Below are positions 25,675 through 35,972 of a stretch of DNA of 64,000 bases, piece by piece (positions within the stretch are counted from its first letter, which is position 1; each line of letters starts with the position of its first letter). Made by a program: the position numbers and the translations under genes. Source of the DNA: an uncultured Flavobacteriales bacterium. GTDB taxonomy: Bacteria > Bacteroidota > Bacteroidia > Flavobacteriales > JBLHRE01. Location: contig CAKZPI010000034.1 in the NCBI GenBank assembly GCA_937139155.1, positions 62,001 through 126,000 of the forward strand. The letters are read 5' to 3'. Below the pieces are notes generated by a model. It was given only the letters and a program-made list of their open reading frames with translations, was not told the origin of the DNA and did not search any database.

Positions 25675-28600
25675 CTACCGTATCAAATTGAAAGAACCTG
25701 ACCTACTTACGGGTCTTTGGTTAAGATCTTGCATTTTCAAAATGTAGAAATAAGTGCCCTCACTAGCTTCCTGTCCGCTTAGATTAACCCCATTCCAACC
25801 TTGGTTTGAGTCGTACCACTCAAAAACAAGCTGACCCCAACGATTGTAAATCATTCCGTGGAACTCTCCAATATCTTCTACATCAAAATAATACAGATCA
25901 TTGATTCCGTCTCCATTGGGTGAGAATACATCCGGTTCGGAAACATCGGGGTTTGATTCAACGGTAACCGAAAAATAAGCGGTATCCGAGCAGCCATAAT
26001 CGGTATCGAAAACCACAAGCATGACCTCGTAAACTCCTACCTGATCAAAGGTGTAGTCAAACTCATCCTGATAAACAGGACCACTAACCCCTTGAATGAT
26101 CCATTTCACGGAATCACCATCTACAGAATACTCTTCAAAATGCACGTCTAGAGGACGTATGCCGATATCCGGACTTACAAAACCATCTGACTCTATGTCT
26201 GATTTTGATTCAATAAAATACGTTCGGGTTTCTTCACAGCCTTTTGAATTTGTAATTACTACTTGATGCAGGCCAACTGGCAAATTAGACTTGGTGCCAT
26301 TGGTATCACCATCGTACCAGAGGTAGGTATAAGGTTGGTTTTCACCGATGGCCGAAATGCTAATGAATCCCGCACTATCATAAGGACAATTGGTATTAAG
26401 CAGGGTATCAAAAACGGCAAGGGTATCTGCAGGAAGCAAGGTGAAGTTGGTGTCTAGGGTACATCCATTGCTATCAATCAATTGAAAACTATACGCCCCC
26501 GGAGAAATGCTTGTTGGTGAAAATCCTGAAAAAACAAAGGTATAACCCGGGGTTCCTCCAACAGGACTAAGATTTAAACTCCCAACTTCCCCCGGACAAT
26601 CAATTGAATCAATTGAAAAACTTAAATCCAGAGGAGAAGGATAAGTAAGACTTACCGAGTCAATTCTTGTGCAGCCTAATGAATCCGTGGCCTCTACTGT
26701 ATAGGTTCCTGCCGGGAGGCCAGAAATACTGACAGCGGTATCACCAGTACTCCAAACATATTGAACCGGCCCTAAGTTATCAATGAGATTTGCAGAGACC
26801 ACCCCTGTTGAATCTTCAAAACATAAGGGCTGATAGGTAGTAATGCTCAGACTTGGATCTTGTACCTCAACCCTCAAGGTATCCCTACATGTATAATTTC
26901 CAAAACTCACATCTACCCAATAGGTTTGATCGGCTTGGGGTGAAACTCGAATCAATGAGTCCGTTTCCCCAGTACTCCATTGGTACCCAAATCCTCCACG
27001 CATATTGTTGGTAAAAAGGTCAACCGAATCCCCTTTGCATATGTATTGCACAGGATTAGGGTTTGCCACGAAGGTATCCACCATTACAAAAACACTATCG
27101 GTGGTTGTACAATTGTTGGCAAAAGTTACCGTAACCGAATAAAGCCCTGAATGTACAGCCGGATAATTAGGGCCTGTATACCCATCCTGCCAAAGCCAGC
27201 CAATACCCCCATTAAAATTGAGGGTTACAATATGGAAAGTATCCAAACTGGAACATAATAGAACCGTTGTATCTGGTCCCAAACCGTATTCATAATTACC
27301 CGAATTGCTAAAGTTCCACCCGGTATTGTTTCCGGCATCCACACTGAAAATACCCGCATAAAAGTTAGCTCCTCCCAAGGCATAAATCGAATTCAATTCA
27401 AGGAAATCGGAGTCAACCAAGCCCCCAGGTTTTGAGATAAACGCAGGATTTGGGATGCTTTGGGAATGCACAACAATGGGAAAGCAATTATTTCCGCGGG
27501 CAAAAAATTCGTTTCGTACGTATTGGGTATCCTGTTCTTCTAGCAGGTAGGTATACCCCGCTGAAAACTGAAGAGTATCAAAGCCGTTGGTTCCATTCAG
27601 TTTGCCATCTCCTAAGAACAGCACATAACCGAAATCAGTTTGATTGGTTTGAATTTCAGAAAAGCCTGATAATCCATGAAAAACAAGATTATCATAGGTT
27701 AAGCTTCCGCTGGATTGAAACAGGGCCTGATTGGCATTCATGTGAATCAAAGAATTGGTTGATACTAAGGTCAAGCCTTGATCATCCACATTCCAAGATC
27801 CTCCAACATTCTCAATCCACCAAATGGTTTTGGTCATATCCAAACTTCTGGCCGTTGAGCCGGGGGAAGAAAAGCTACCAGATTGAATGACCTGTTGGCC
27901 GGTGGACCAGTTTCCTGAAGTATGAAATATGCCTCCGGTAACTGTAAGGGAATCAAGTAGAGTAATATCACCTCCTGGCTGAAGGTTAAAGTAGAGATTG
28001 TTCGGAAAAGCAATGGCCCAGCCAAAGCTTCGAATGGTATGATTCGGTTCATCCGTTTTAAAGGCCATATCCCCGCCAAGGTTTAGGTCCATTACAGGAT
28101 TCAAGATTAAACTCCCGTAAACATCCACCTGGTTATTATTTGAGAAGAATTCTGGCTGAAAACCCGCCCCGGTCCAATCCATATTATGACATTCCCCAAG
28201 GATGTCAACATTTACTCTTTGATTGGGCAAACTGAAGGAGTTTTGGTCAAAGTATACATCATCATATTTGGTAGGTATGCAACCAGAGGGTGGACCTCCA
28301 CTAAACAAGGCCCAATGATTGGGGTCTGACCAGTCGCCTGCATCTCCAATCCAATAAAGACCATTTCCCCCAGATCCGTTTATGGTCCAGCCCGGATTAT
28401 TCCCCAAATCAATGGAAGCATTGGCTTGAAAGCTTGCTCCGCCTTGAGCCTCAATATCTTTCAAATTCACTCGGGTCATGTCAATGAGGGCTGAAGAGGA
28501 TGAAACCGTTGCCAAAGAGCCAGCGGTCATGGACTTAATATCAATATAGTTTATGCAGTCTCCAACTGCTCGCCAATAGGATTGGATGGTTTGAGTTGCT

Positions 28601-31600
28601 CCGGCCTCAAATATATACTCATGCCCTGCCGAAAAAATTAAGGAATCAATTGTATTGGAATCATAAATTTTACCTCCTGCCAGAAAGGTAATGCGGTTGA
28701 AGTCCATCCCATTATTATATACCTGGGCTTGGCCTGCGGTATTGGTAAATTCAAGGTTATGGTATTGGGTTCGCGGTCCAATGCCGTAAGTTCTAAACTT
28801 AGCATCCTTGGCCTTCATTTCGATGGTAGAGGTACCAGCATTCAGGTTCAATCCTCCATTTCTTGCCACGTTCCAGGCTGCACCTCCTGCCAGAATTTCA
28901 ATTTTTGAGGCCCCAAAATTCCAGTCTCTTGGGTGGCTATAGGGTGAAGAAAATTGGTTTGCCCGGATGTAATTGCTTTGGGTTTCGAAACCCCCAGCCA
29001 CAAAATCAATCATGCCCTGAACAATGAAGTCATCCTGTAAAATCCATTGGCCACCAATGCGCTCAAAACGCACCATGAAGGGAAATGTATTTCCGGCCAT
29101 GGTAATGGTATGCCCCAGACCGTTCCCAACAAACCAAGTGGTTTTTTGAGGGTTCCAGGTCATGTTTTGGTTCAAGGTTAAAGATCCGTAAATGAACAAT
29201 TCTTCCTCACCTGTATACGTCGGATTCCCGCTTGCTCCGGTCCAGTCCATATTTCTACAATAAGCTTTGTTGGTATCAACTACTACACCTTGGCCAGGAG
29301 CAGAAAAGGAATTTCCGTCAAAGAATACATCATCAATGGGGCCAGGAATGCAATTGGCCGGTGCCCCCCCAGAAGAAAACGACCAATTGGCTCCGTCCTC
29401 CCATCGTCCTGTTCCGCCTATCCAGTAAAAATCTAGAGAAGACCTCGGAATGAAAGTCCAGCCGGTATTTCCCCCAAGGTTAATCGAGCTTGAAGCGGTA
29501 AAACTTGAAGTTCCGGAAGCTGTGATGTTTTCAAGCGTACAATAAGTAATGTTTTGACTTCCTCCATTTTTAAGAAAACCCGCACTACCGGTGGGGTAGG
29601 TCATAATGCTGATTTGCTCTTCGCAATTCCCTTGAGCTTGAAGATTATTCAAGATTTCAACGGTAATGAGGGGTTCAAGGAAATATTGGTAACCCGCCGC
29701 ATAAATCAGGGTTCCTATACTCATATTCGACAATTGATTTCCATGCGCCTTAAACTCTACCTCGTTAAAGCTGGCTGTACCAATAATCTCACCCGTTTCA
29801 AAGGTGAAATCAAAGAGGAGGTTATGGTAAGAAGGATTTACACCTCCTATGGTTCTAAATCTAGAATTGGGGGTAAGAAGGATGATTTGAGAAGTGCCGG
29901 CATTCAAGGTCATTCCTTGAGAGTGCATATCCCAAAGGGTAGCCATTCCGGTTGAAGCATTGGCAGACCCCAGGGTTATGGTTGAGCTTCCCAAATCCAA
30001 TGCCCTAAGATTGGCTTGGTCACTGTCATAAAGGGCCGCAGTAATGTCATTTCCGTTGGTTTTAATGGACCCCGTTCGATGAAGAATGATTTTTCCAGGC
30101 ATGTTTAAATCATCCATGAGCTCCCAAGCACCCGTACCGTCAAAGTCAAAATGGGCGTCAACTTGGGTAGTATTTGTGGTAATGGTATTTCCAAGATCAT
30201 CGGCCTCGAAAACCACATTATTGGCAGAGAAAACCATCCCATTCTCAAGGGTAAGCGATCCATATACAAATAAGTTTTTCCCGTTGGGCGATTGGAAACT
30301 TGGGCTTTGTCCGCTAGACCAAGTCATATCATGACAATAAGCATGATCAAGGGGATCAATGGTAACCGTTTGACCCAATCCTGAAAAAGAGTTCCCATCA
30401 AAAAACACATTATCCAAAGGACCGGGAACACATTCCCCTCCGGGGCCTCCTGAGCTTAAGGACCAATGCAGACTATCTGACCAATCCCCCATTCCACCAA
30501 CCCAATAAAGATCACGACTGGATTGAGGAATGATGTTCAAATTCACATTTCCTCCCAGATCTAGGCTTTGATTGAGAGTGATGGTAGATGGCCCTAGGTT
30601 TTCCAGGTCTTTTACCGTTAAATAATTAAAATTCAAGGGAATCTGGGGGGCCAATTGGGCAAGTCCACCAGCGCCAAAAATTCGGGTATTGGCTTGACAG
30701 GTTCCGGAAGCAAGCCAAGACTGAAGGATACTGGCGGTTTTTCCTGATTCAAAAGTATAATCTCTTCCTGGGGTAAAAATCAAATGATCCACCTGCCAAT
30801 CTCCGGCAAAATTGGCATTCGACTTTACCTCAAGGGTATTGAAGCTTGTGTTGTTTAAGCCAAAATTTGCCGTTCCTATGGCTGAACTGGCATCCACCTT
30901 ATGGTATACATGATTGTTACCAATAAAAACCGCACCGGCGGCCAGTAAATGTATTTCTGAATTTGAAGAGGTAATACTAGCGTTTGCCCCATTAAAAACC
31001 CAAGAGTTGGTTGCATCATACAGGTAAATCTGGGAATTGGTAATGTTCAGGTTCCCCACCTGATTCCCGCTGCTTTGGAAAGAAAGAGCGTCTACTTGAA
31101 TATTGGATAAATCGAGATCGCCTGAAGTGTAATAAATAGACCCGCCCGGAAGATTCAAATTGGCGGATATCACCCAGCCTCCTCCTACTCCTTCAAAACG
31201 CAAATTATTAGGAAATGAGAGTCCGGCAAAATCTAAGCTTTGTCCGGTTTGGGTTGCAATAAATCGAAAGTCGCCATTTAGACCAAGTTGGAGGTTTGGC
31301 GAAAGGGTCATGGATCCAGCAATTCTAAGCTCGTTTCCGGCCAAGGTTGGATTGAACCCTACCCCCGTAAAATCTATAGACTTACAAACCGCATTCAAAG
31401 AATTAATGGTGAGGGTTTGTCCGGCCCCTGTAAATGAATTCCCATCGATGTATACATCGTCGTTTATGGAGGGCACCACAACATGTTTCACACTTCCACC
31501 AGAGCTGGTTGCCCAATGGTTGATATCCGACCAAGTACCTGAGCCTCCAACCCAGTAATAATCAGCAGCATACGAAGTGGCAGATAGAAAACAGAAAAGA

Positions 31601-31632
31601 ATGGCTAAGTAGCGCAAAGAAAATTGCAACAT
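25675..31632 (-). CDS. giant T9SS type B (gliding-motility C-terminal domain) surface protein
   Basis: 1985 residues with a signal peptide ending SATSYA. Four tandem modules of about 355 residues begin near residues 25, 376, 736 and 1091, each opening with a YYWVGGSGTWSDINHW-like motif and a later DDVYIDGNSF-like motif and then many beta-helix-like strands. After residue 1440 come Ig-like and SprB-like repeats (YVWSTGDTAVSISGLPAGTY; YLWYDGDTNG), a PKD-like domain (about 1790-1870), and a CHU_C-type tail (PDVFSPNGDGINDLYYFDV, YNRWGQLVFEWYDS). That tail directs export and surface attachment by the type IX system. It is probably a filamentous adhesin or matrix protein; the ligand is unknown. It has few lysines and no visible enzyme motif. 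Confidence 0.9.
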   Translation of the reverse strand: MLQFSLRYLAILFCFLSATSYAADYYWVGGSGTWSDINHWATSSGGSVKHVVVPSINDDVYIDGNSFTGAGQTLTINSLNAVCKSIDFTGVGFNPTLAGNELRIAGSMTLSPNLQLGLNGDFRFIATQTGQSLDFAGLSFPNNLRFEGVGGGWVISANLNLPGGSIYYTSGDLDLSNIQVDALSFQSSGNQVGNLNITNSQIYLYDATNSWVFNGANASITSSNSEIHLLAAGAVFIGNNHVYHKVDASSAIGTANFGLNNTSFNTLEVKSNANFAGDWQVDHLIFTPGRDYTFESGKTASILQSWLASGTCQANTRIFGAGGLAQLAPQIPLNFNYLTVKDLENLGPSTITLNQSLDLGGNVNLNIIPQSSRDLYWVGGMGDWSDSLHWSLSSGGPGGECVPGPLDNVFFDGNSFSGLGQTVTIDPLDHAYCHDMTWSSGQSPSFQSPNGKNLFVYGSLTLENGMVFSANNVVFEADDLGNTITTNTTQVDAHFDFDGTGAWELMDDLNMPGKIILHRTGSIKTNGNDITAALYDSDQANLRALDLGSSTITLGSANASTGMATLWDMHSQGMTLNAGTSQIILLTPNSRFRTIGGVNPSYHNLLFDFTFETGEIIGTASFNEVEFKAHGNQLSNMSIGTLIYAAGYQYFLEPLITVEILNNLQAQGNCEEQISIMTYPTGSAGFLKNGGSQNITYCTLENITASGTSSFTASSSINLGGNTGWTFIPRSSLDFYWIGGTGRWEDGANWSFSSGGAPANCIPGPIDDVFFDGNSFSAPGQGVVVDTNKAYCRNMDWTGASGNPTYTGEEELFIYGSLTLNQNMTWNPQKTTWFVGNGLGHTITMAGNTFPFMVRFERIGGQWILQDDFIVQGMIDFVAGGFETQSNYIRANQFSSPYSHPRDWNFGASKIEILAGGAAWNVARNGGLNLNAGTSTIEMKAKDAKFRTYGIGPRTQYHNLEFTNTAGQAQVYNNGMDFNRITFLAGGKIYDSNTIDSLIFSAGHEYIFEAGATQTIQSYWRAVGDCINYIDIKSMTAGSLATVSSSSALIDMTRVNLKDIEAQGGASFQANASIDLGNNPGWTINGSGGNGLYWIGDAGDWSDPNHWALFSGGPPSGCIPTKYDDVYFDQNSFSLPNQRVNVDILGECHNMDWTGAGFQPEFFSNNNQVDVYGSLILNPVMDLNLGGDMAFKTDEPNHTIRSFGWAIAFPNNLYFNLQPGGDITLLDSLTVTGGIFHTSGNWSTGQQVIQSGSFSSPGSTARSLDMTKTIWWIENVGGSWNVDDQGLTLVSTNSLIHMNANQALFQSSGSLTYDNLVFHGLSGFSEIQTNQTDFGYVLFLGDGKLNGTNGFDTLQFSAGYTYLLEEQDTQYVRNEFFARGNNCFPIVVHSQSIPNPAFISKPGGLVDSDFLELNSIYALGGANFYAGIFSVDAGNNTGWNFSNSGNYEYGLGPDTTVLLCSSLDTFHIVTLNFNGGIGWLWQDGYTGPNYPAVHSGLYSVTVTFANNCTTTDSVFVMVDTFVANPNPVQYICKGDSVDLFTNNMRGGFGYQWSTGETDSLIRVSPQADQTYWVDVSFGNYTCRDTLRVEVQDPSLSITTYQPLCFEDSTGVVSANLIDNLGPVQYVWSTGDTAVSISGLPAGTYTVEATDSLGCTRIDSVSLTYPSPLDLSFSIDSIDCPGEVGSLNLSPVGGTPGYTFVFSGFSPTSISPGAYSFQLIDSNGCTLDTNFTLLPADTLAVFDTLLNTNCPYDSAGFISISAIGENQPYTYLWYDGDTNGTKSNLPVGLHQVVITNSKGCEETRTYFIESKSDIESDGFVSPDIGIRPLDVHFEEYSVDGDSVKWIIQGVSGPVYQDEFDYTFDQVGVYEVMLVVFDTDYGCSDTAYFSVTVESNPDVSEPDVFSPNGDGINDLYYFDVEDIGEFHGMIYNRWGQLVFEWYDSNQGWNGVNLSGQEASEGTYFYILKMQDLNQRPVSRSGSFNLIR

Positions 31633-31705
31633 TGTGAAATTGGTTGTTAGGGCTATAAAGGTAAGTAAACCTGACTTAGATTAAGGATTAGGTCAGCCGA
31701 TTTTA

Positions 31706-31713
31706 TAGATTTG
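31706..31713 (+). promoter_or_regulatory. gpmI promoter -7 element
   Basis: TAGATTTG matches TAnnTTTG and lies 17 bp before the gpmI ATG at 31731. A matching TTG at -33 is not evident. Confidence 0.45.
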
Positions 31714-31730
31714 CCAGAGTTACCAGAATT

Positions 31731-33272
31731 ATGCAAAAAGCCGCGTTAATTATTTTAGATGGTTGGGGAATTGGGGATGAAAGCAATGCCAACGCCATTT
31801 CAAAAGCCAAAACCCCCTTTGTTGACAGCCTTTACAAAAAAGCTGCTGTAGCCAATTTAAGAACAGACGGACTTGAAGTTGGTTTACCCGAAGGGCAAAT
31901 GGGCAACTCTGAGGTTGGACATTTAAACATTGGTGCAGGAAGGGTGGTTTACCAAGACCTAGTCAAAATCAACCGTGCCTGCTCGGATGGTAGCATCGCT
32001 GAAAAGAAGGCTTTGATGCAAGCCTTGGCCCTTGCCAAAGAAAGCAATAAGCCCATTCACCTCATTGGCTTGGTATCTGACGGAGGGGTTCATTCACACC
32101 TCAACCACCTCAAGGTTTTGGCCAATTTAGCATCGGTTCAAGGCATTCAGGCCTACATCCACGCCTTCACCGATGGGCGAGACACTGACCCCAAAAGCGG
32201 AATCAGCTTCATTGCTGATTTAGAGCAGTTTAGCCAAGGTAAAAAAGTGAAAATCGTAAGTCTTATTGGAAGATATTTTGCCATGGACCGCGACAACCGT
32301 TGGGAGCGAGTTAAACGGGCTTACGATTTGCTTATTCACGGAAAAGGAGAGCCAATGAAGGCTCCAATGAAGGCCATTTTAGATGCCTATGGAAACAATG
32401 AAACCGACGAGTTCATAGAGCCAAGAGTGGCGGTTGATGAAGCCGGAAATCCCATTGGAAGAATTCAAGACGGAGATGTGGTTATTTGCTTCAATTATAG
32501 AACAGACCGCTGCCGTGAAATCAGCATAGCCCTTACCCAAAAAGCCTTTCCTGAGCACGAAATGAAGCCCCTGGATCTTCATTATGTTACCATGACCAAT
32601 TATGACAATTCCTTTAAGGATGTTCAGGTGATTTTCAGAAAAGAGAACCTTACCAACACCCTTGGAGAGGTCTTGTCGGCGGCAAATAAAACCCAAGTTC
32701 GAATTGCCGAAACTGAAAAATACCCCCATGTAACCTTTTTCTTCTCCGGCGGAAGAGAGGAGCCTTTTGAAGGTGAACACCGAATCTTAATCAACAGCCC
32801 GAAGGTGGCCACCTATGACCTTCAACCCGAAATGTCTGCACTTGAAGTAACTCAAGCCATCATCAATCATATTGAAACTGACCGGCCCGACTTCATTTGT
32901 CTGAACTTTGCAAACCCAGATATGGTAGGCCATACCGGCAATATGGAGGCCGTTGTTAAAGCCTTAGAAACCGTTGACTCCTGCCTTGAAAAAGTGGTGA
33001 ATCGAGGAGAGGAATATGGCTACGCCTTCCTGATTATAGCCGACCACGGGAATGCTGAAAAAATGATCAATGCAGACGGAAGTCCGCATACCGCCCATAC
33101 AACCAACCCCGTGCCTTGTTTCTTGTACAATACAGGTTATTCTGAATTGCATAGTGGAAAACTGGCCGATGTTGCCCCAACCATTCTCAGTTTAATGGAC
33201 CTCAAAAAACCAAAGGAAATGAATGGGCTTTCCTTAATTCGAAACGTACACACTAAATCTTTCAATCATTAA
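31731..33272 (+). CDS. gpmI: 2,3-bisphosphoglycerate-independent phosphoglycerate mutase
   Basis: A 513-residue alkaline-phosphatase-superfamily enzyme that interconverts 3- and 2-phosphoglycerate in glycolysis. Seen: LIILDGWGIGD (metal ligand) at the N-terminus, the phosphoserine site GQMGNSEVGHLNIGAGR near residues 56-72, HAFTDGRDTDP, RYFAMDRDNRWERVK, and the second metal site IADHGNAEKM. Full length and manganese-type. It is followed 5 bp later by an M20 peptidase, probably co-transcribed. Confidence 0.97.
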   Translation: MQKAALIILDGWGIGDESNANAISKAKTPFVDSLYKKAAVANLRTDGLEVGLPEGQMGNSEVGHLNIGAGRVVYQDLVKINRACSDGSIAEKKALMQALALAKESNKPIHLIGLVSDGGVHSHLNHLKVLANLASVQGIQAYIHAFTDGRDTDPKSGISFIADLEQFSQGKKVKIVSLIGRYFAMDRDNRWERVKRAYDLLIHGKGEPMKAPMKAILDAYGNNETDEFIEPRVAVDEAGNPIGRIQDGDVVICFNYRTDRCREISIALTQKAFPEHEMKPLDLHYVTMTNYDNSFKDVQVIFRKENLTNTLGEVLSAANKTQVRIAETEKYPHVTFFFSGGREEPFEGEHRILINSPKVATYDLQPEMSALEVTQAIINHIETDRPDFICLNFANPDMVGHTGNMEAVVKALETVDSCLEKVVNRGEEYGYAFLIIADHGNAEKMINADGSPHTAHTTNPVPCFLYNTGYSELHSGKLADVAPTILSLMDLKKPKEMNGLSLIRNVHTKSFNH

Positions 33273-33277
33273 TTTAT

Positions 33278-34669
33278 ATGAGCGAACAAAAAAATTACAT
33301 TGACGCCAACCGTGAGAAAATGTTGAATGAGCTTTTTGAGCTTCTTCGCATTCCTTCCATCTCAGCTGACCCAGCTTATAAAGGCGATGTTTTAAAAACG
33401 GCAGACGCTGTTAAGAAAAGCCTTTTGGATGCCGGTTGTGATAAGGCCGAAATCTGTGAAACCCAAGGCTACCCTGTAGTTTACGGCGAGAAAATCATTG
33501 ACCCCAAACTTCCTACCGTTTTGGTTTACGGGCATTACGATGTACAACCTGCAGATCCACTTGATTTATGGACCAACGACCCATGGGATCCGGTAATTAA
33601 GAAAACAGAACTTCATCCAGAAGGAGCCATTTATGCTCGCGGTGCTTGTGATGACAAGGGACAAATGTTCATGCATGTGAAAGCCCTTGAGGTTATGACT
33701 CAAACTGGAACCTTGCCTTGCAATGTGAAGTACATGATTGAAGGCGAAGAAGAGGTTGGATCAGATAGCCTGGAAGATTTCTTACGTGCAAACCGCGAGA
33801 AGTTTTCAGCCGATGTAATTCTAATCTCTGATACCGGAATTCTTAGCAATGAGAATCCGTCCATTACCGTAGGCTTACGCGGATTGAGTTATGTGGAAGT
33901 AGAGGTAACCGGACCCAACCGTGACCTACATTCAGGATTGTACGGAGGAGCAGTTGCCAATCCCATCAACATCCTTTGTCAGATGATTGCTTCCATGCAC
34001 GATGAGAACAACCACATTACCATTCCTGGATTCTATAAAGATGTAGAAGAGCTTTCCGCCGAAGAGCGTGCCGAAATGGCTAAGGCTCCTTTTGACCTTG
34101 ACGATTACAAGAAGGCCTTAGACCTCAGCGATGTGCATGGAGAGAAAGGGTTTTCAACCATGGAACGTAACTCCATACGTCCTACCCTAGACGTTAACGG
34201 AATTTGGGGAGGATATACCGGAGAAGGCGCCAAAACTGTGATTCCTTCTAAAGCTTACGCGAAAATTTCAATGCGCTTGGTACCTCACCAAGACTCTGAT
34301 AAAATCACCCAGCTTTTCGCTGATCATTTCAAGAAAATTGCACCTGATTCGGTGAAGGTTGAGGTTCGCCCACACCATGGAGGAACCCCTTATGTTTCCC
34401 CAACGGATACAGATGCCTACCAAGCAGCCTCAGAGGCCATGGAGGAAACCTTTGGTAAAAAGCCTGTTCCAGTACGTACAGGAGGCTCCATTCCGATTGT
34501 TGCCATGTTTGAGGAAGTATTGGGCTTGAAATCCATTTTGTTTGGATTTGGATTGGACTCAGACGCCATTCATTCACCCAACGAACATTTCGGAGTGTTC
34601 AATTATTTCAAAGGAATCGAAACCATTCCTTTGTTCTATAGGAACTACGCCAAAATGAAATCAGAATAA
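33278..34669 (+). CDS. M20-family dipeptidase
   Basis: A 463-residue zinc peptidase of the M20/ArgE/DapE class. Metal-site motifs are visible: VLVYGHYDVQPADP (first histidine and catalytic aspartate), ARGACDDKGQM (bridging aspartate), and EGEEEVGSDS (catalytic glutamate), with the lid/dimerisation domain between (ITIPGFYKDV region). The size and YGHYDVQ motif match the dipeptidase group that includes carnosinase-like enzymes. Cytoplasmic, with no signal peptide. It likely releases amino acids from dipeptides. A TTCG-loop terminator follows. Confidence 0.92.
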   Translation: MSEQKNYIDANREKMLNELFELLRIPSISADPAYKGDVLKTADAVKKSLLDAGCDKAEICETQGYPVVYGEKIIDPKLPTVLVYGHYDVQPADPLDLWTNDPWDPVIKKTELHPEGAIYARGACDDKGQMFMHVKALEVMTQTGTLPCNVKYMIEGEEEVGSDSLEDFLRANREKFSADVILISDTGILSNENPSITVGLRGLSYVEVEVTGPNRDLHSGLYGGAVANPINILCQMIASMHDENNHITIPGFYKDVEELSAEERAEMAKAPFDLDDYKKALDLSDVHGEKGFSTMERNSIRPTLDVNGIWGGYTGEGAKTVIPSKAYAKISMRLVPHQDSDKITQLFADHFKKIAPDSVKVEVRPHHGGTPYVSPTDTDAYQAASEAMEETFGKKPVPVRTGGSIPIVAMFEEVLGLKSILFGFGLDSDAIHSPNEHFGVFNYFKGIETIPLFYRNYAKMKSE

Positions 34670-34672
34670 AAC

Positions 34673-34698
34673 AAAAGGCCACCTTCGGGTGGCTTTTT
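34673..34698 (+). terminator. terminator after the M20 peptidase
   Basis: GCCACC-TTCG-GGTGGC with flanking A and T runs: a six-base-pair stem closed by a stable TTCG tetraloop, 4 bp past the stop codon. Confidence 0.9.
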
Positions 34699-34755
34699 CG
34701 ATTGCCTTTCCTAAGCCATGAGAAAAGCATCGATTAAATTTACACCTCTCGAATT

Positions 34756-35916
34756 ATGAAAAAAATCCTCCTTCTAGGTTCTGGAGAACTGGGCAAAGAA
34801 TTAACCATTTCTCTCAAGCGCTACGGTGCCATTGTAATTGCTTGCGACTCATACGAGCGGGCTCCTGCCATGCAAGTGGCCGACGATTTTGAGGTCTTTT
34901 CTATGCTTGACGGGAAAGCCCTTGATGAGGCGGTAAAAAAGCATAAGCCTGACCTAATTGTTCCGGAGATTGAAAGCATTCGTACCGATCGTTTTTACGA
35001 TTACGAAAAGGAGGGTTTTACCGTGGTTCCTTCCGCAAAAGCGGCAAACTATACCATGAACCGAAAATTAATTCGCGATTTAGCCGCCAATGAACTTGGG
35101 TTGAAAACTGCGGATTATGCCTATGCCACCACGGATTCTGAATTCAGTCAGGCCGTAAAAAAAGTGGGTATGCCCTGTGTGGCGAAACCTTTGATGTCAT
35201 CCTCTGGCAAAGGACAGTCGGTAATTCGGAAAGAAGAGGATATTGAAAAAGCCTGGAAGTATGCCCTAGATGGATCTAGAGGAGATTTAAACGAGGTCAT
35301 CATAGAGCGTTTTGTAGAATTTGACTACGAAATCACCCTTTTAACGGTAAGCCAAAACAACGGCCCTACCCTTTTCTGCCCACCCATTGGACATCGCCAA
35401 GAACGAGGAGATTACCAAGAATCATGGCAGCCTCAAACCATGAATCCTGAAGATTTGGCCACGGCACAAGACATGGCTAAAAAGGTGGTTTCAGCCCTTG
35501 GTGGAGCCGGGATTTGGGGGATTGAATTCTTCATTGGAAAAGGAGACGTTTATTTTTCTGAACTATCTCCTAGGCCCCATGATACGGGGATGGTTACCCT
35601 TGCTGGCACCCAAAATTTCACTGAATTTGAATTGCACGCCCGGGCCATTCTGGGCATACCAATTCCGGAAATCACCCTTGAAAGGTCTGGAGCCTCTGCG
35701 GTAATTCTGGCAAGAAACGAAGGAGAAAGCCCTAGCTTCAAAGGACTTGCCGAAAGCCAACGACTCATGCAAACCGATTTTCGAATTTTCGGAAAAGAAA
35801 CCACAAGACCCTTCCGTAGAATGGGTGTTACCCTGGCTTGGGGCGACAAAAACATGGATCCTAAAATTTCCGTTGAAAAAGCTAAGAAAATGGCTCTGGG
35901 GATTGAGGTAACTTAA
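34756..35916 (+). CDS. purT: formate-dependent GAR transformylase
   Basis: A 386-residue ATP-grasp enzyme that makes formyl-GAR from GAR, formate and ATP in purine synthesis. The N-terminus [20 protein letters not shown] is the PurT preATP-grasp fold; [15 protein letters not shown] is the ATP-binding loop and [14 protein letters not shown] is the C-terminal metal/ligand segment. The length is typical. It is preceded by a terminator and stands alone before the two-component genes, with no clear promoter motif. Confidence 0.96.
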   Translation: MKKILLLGSGELGKELTISLKRYGAIVIACDSYERAPAMQVADDFEVFSMLDGKALDEAVKKHKPDLIVPEIESIRTDRFYDYEKEGFTVVPSAKAANYTMNRKLIRDLAANELGLKTADYAYATTDSEFSQAVKKVGMPCVAKPLMSSSGKGQSVIRKEEDIEKAWKYALDGSRGDLNEVIIERFVEFDYEITLLTVSQNNGPTLFCPPIGHRQERGDYQESWQPQTMNPEDLATAQDMAKKVVSALGGAGIWGIEFFIGKGDVYFSELSPRPHDTGMVTLAGTQNFTEFELHARAILGIPIPEITLERSGASAVILARNEGESPSFKGLAESQRLMQTDFRIFGKETTRPFRRMGVTLAWGDKNMDPKISVEKAKKMALGIEVT

Positions 35917-35972
35917 TGCTAAGTTGTGCCCCTTAGGGTTTAAAAGTCAATTGGTAAGAAACTTTCATTTTG

